NCBI GenBank assembly: GCA_963822145.1
Contig: CAWGGG010000001.1
Span: 1-64,000, forward strand
Reading direction: 5' to 3'
DNA length: 64,000 nt
Source: UBA5072 sp963822145
GTDB taxonomy: Bacteria; Bacteroidota; Bacteroidia; Bacteroidales; UBA10428
How positions within the stretch are numbered: position 1 is the stretch's first letter; every line of letters starts with the position of its first letter. Below are positions 62,276-64,000 of the stretch, one piece after another. The position numbers and the translations under genes were made by a program. The notes beneath the pieces were generated by a model. That model did not search any database. It had not been told where the DNA came from and saw nothing but the letters and a program-made list of their open reading frames with translations.

Positions 62276-62503
62276 AATATTACTTTGTTAAGTTACCGTT
62301 AAAATCTTGCCAGGTTCACAGCTGTGCGGTGTATGCGGTTTTAAAGGCATTCATGCGTCAGTCTCTTACGAAGATACATAAAACTATGCTTTGATATTCA
62401 AAAGACCCCCGGCAAAACCTATATTGTCAGTTCGTAACCTTTTTATATTTTTAGGGTATCAATTTGTATCAAACGCGCTGATAATATCCGTCTTGAAAAG
62501 GCA

Positions 62504-64000
62504 ATGAGTCTTCGAAACTCTTTTTTCCCGGCTTTGATTCTTTGTTGCAGCTGGCTGCTTGATCCGCTTTATGCACAGCAGATCAGGATCAATGAAGTAA
62601 TGAGCTCCAACCAAAAAAGCTTTTATGATGAAGACCAAGACACACCAGATTGGATAGAACTCTATAATGGCACGAACGAGGCGGTAAATCTTGCCGGCTA
62701 TGGTATCAGTGACGATGTGAACATCCCCTATAAATGGATATTTCCTGAAATTCTGCTTGAGCCGCGAAAGTTTATTATCCTGGCTGCCTCAGGCAAGGAC
62801 AGGAAAACTCCTCCTCTTTTCTGGGAATCAGTGATCACGTCAAATGACACATTCCGATACAGTATACCCCATGCTGATCCGGGTCCCTGGCGAAATCCGG
62901 AGTTTAATGATAATGCCTGGACGGAAGGCCGGTCGGGTTTTGGGTATGGTGATGAGGATGATGCCACCGTGGTTCCCTTTGGCACCATAACTGTTTTAGT
63001 CAGAAAAATCTTCACGGTTGAGGATCTGGCCCTGGTAAAAAAGATTATGCTTCATGTGGATTACGATGATGCTTTTGTGGCTTACCTGAATGGTCATGAG
63101 ATAGCACGTGCGCAAATCGGAACACCCGGTATTCCGCCTGCATGGAATATGCAGGCCACCAGTTCAGATCATGAAGCTACCCTTTACCAGGGAGGCTTGC
63201 CTGAAGCATTTTCGTGTGATGCTGCCATCCCTTACCTGGTAAAGGGCAGTAATGTATTTGCCTTAGAAGTCCATAACCGGGATGCCGGATCATCAGATTT
63301 GAGTTGCATACCGTTCCTTACCCTGGGAATGACCAGGGAGCCTTCATCTTTCAGGGGTAAGCCCGGTTTTCTAAATTTCCCGGATACATACCTGCATCTT
63401 AACTTCAAGATCAGCTCAGGAGGTGATACCCTTTTATTTTCTGATGCTAACGGTATGATGATCGACAGCATACGAACCGGCAACATGTTGCCTGATATTT
63501 CCATGGGGCTTCAACCTGATGGTATAAGCTCCCGGTGGCTTTTCGATGAACCTACCCCAGGAACAGCCAACCTTGGTAAATCTTATCCGGTTAATATGAA
63601 TCCTGACCCGTCATTCTCGCATCCGGGAGGTTTCATGACAATGCCGGCGGATATTGAGATTTATGGTGCCGGTGCCAGTGATACCATCTGGTATACAACC
63701 GACGGGTCGATGCCCGGGCGCGGAACCTCAAAATACTCCGGCCCCATTCATCTGACCGGAAGCACTGTTATTAGAGCCGTAATTTTAGGTTCCGGCCGGA
63801 TGATCAGGAAACCGGTCACCCGAAGCTACCTTTTCCGGATGGCAAAACCCACCCTGCCTACTATTTCATTGTCAACCGACCCTCCCAACTTTTTTGACTG
63901 GGAAACAGGAATTTATGCGCTAGGGCCCCATGCTGGCACTGATTTGCCGAACTGGGGGGCAAATTTCTGGCAGGATTGGGAACGGCCGGTGCATATTGAG
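62504..64000 (+). CDS. Lamin-tail/CotH-like surface protein, runs off the right edge
   Basis: The frame is open from the ATG at 62504 to the window end (499 codons, no stop). It has a signal peptide (MSLRNSFFPALILCC..., ending LYAQQ). A lamin-tail domain follows (IRINEVMSSNQKSFY, DTPDWIELYNG). A galactose-binding-like beta domain (PGPWRNPEFNDNAW) comes next, then a chitobiase C-terminal-type Ig segment (IWYTTDGSMPGRGT). It continues with TISLSTDPPNFFDWETGIY, typical of what precedes a CotH kinase domain. The CotH part itself is beyond the window, so that label is a prediction. Confidence 0.78.
   Translation, partial: MSLRNSFFPALILCCSWLLDPLYAQQIRINEVMSSNQKSFYDEDQDTPDWIELYNGTNEAVNLAGYGISDDVNIPYKWIFPEILLEPRKFIILAASGKDRKTPPLFWESVITSNDTFRYSIPHADPGPWRNPEFNDNAWTEGRSGFGYGDEDDATVVPFGTITVLVRKIFTVEDLALVKKIMLHVDYDDAFVAYLNGHEIARAQIGTPGIPPAWNMQATSSDHEATLYQGGLPEAFSCDAAIPYLVKGSNVFALEVHNRDAGSSDLSCIPFLTLGMTREPSSFRGKPGFLNFPDTYLHLNFKISSGGDTLLFSDANGMMIDSIRTGNMLPDISMGLQPDGISSRWLFDEPTPGTANLGKSYPVNMNPDPSFSHPGGFMTMPADIEIYGAGASDTIWYTTDGSMPGRGTSKYSGPIHLTGSTVIRAVILGSGRMIRKPVTRSYLFRMAKPTLPTISLSTDPPNFFDWETGIYALGPHAGTDLPNWGANFWQDWERPVHIE

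Overview
The window is chromosomal DNA from a member of the Bacteroidota, most likely a glycan-degrading Bacteroidia. This rests on several kinds of evidence: a one-polypeptide hybrid two-component regulator, promoters of the TTTG-N19/20-TAnnTTTG type, many lipoproteins and signal peptides, FISUMP-domain and Bacteroidota-type LRR surface proteins, FtsX/MacB-type permeases, and glycoside hydrolases of families GH43, GH106, GH29 and GH3. No SusC/SusD pair, rRNA, insertion sequence, CRISPR array or prophage was seen. There is one tRNA (Val, anticodon CAC).

Layout. 0.1-6.9 kb: a PDZ-DUF4136-PDZ secreted protein, then a GH43 plus GH106 pair for arabinose- and rhamnose-containing plant glycans. 6.9-13.2 kb: a membrane AraC regulator divergent from an ABC export operon (ATPase, FtsX-type permease, serine beta-lactamase-like protein). 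13.5-25.3 kb: a dense oxidative glycoside-catabolism region. On the minus strand it has a putative C-glycoside deglycosidase alpha subunit with a Tat-type leader, its DUF6379 beta subunit, a GH29 fucosidase, a Tat-type TIM-barrel isomerase/lyase and a Tat-type Gfo/Idh/MocA oxidoreductase. Beside them are a membrane-anchored GH3 enzyme and a Nudix-type repressor, which is divergent from a second Tat-type Gfo/Idh/MocA plus TIM-barrel pair. 25.3-29.7 kb: a B12-binding radical SAM protein, a D-aminoacylase-like lipoprotein and a decayed oxidoreductase. 29.7-32.5 kb: an ECF sigma cassette with its own ECF-type promoter.

32.8-39.5 kb: a hybrid two-component regulator divergent from a small secreted protein and a beta-helix lipoprotein. 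The promoters of these two genes carry a matching upstream element at identical spacing. 39.8-50 kb: a TPR protein, an M61 peptidase, an FtsX permease, a frameshifted acyl-CoA ligase, an XRE/membrane-protein pair and a class V aminotransferase. 50-64 kb: an AraC-TolB-TPR regulator, three FISUMP lipoproteins, a type I sulfatase, an LRR lipoprotein, a CPA1 antiporter and, running off the right edge, a lamin-tail/CotH-like surface protein.

The best candidate for something little described is the 13.5-25.3 kb region. In the known C-glycoside pathway the sugar is oxidised at C3 by an oxidoreductase and then released by an alpha/beta deglycosidase. Here the alpha subunit and both oxidoreductase/isomerase pairs carry Tat-type leaders and the beta subunit does not. 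That suggests an envelope-located version in which beta is exported by riding on alpha. The family assignments come from reading motifs, not from a database search.
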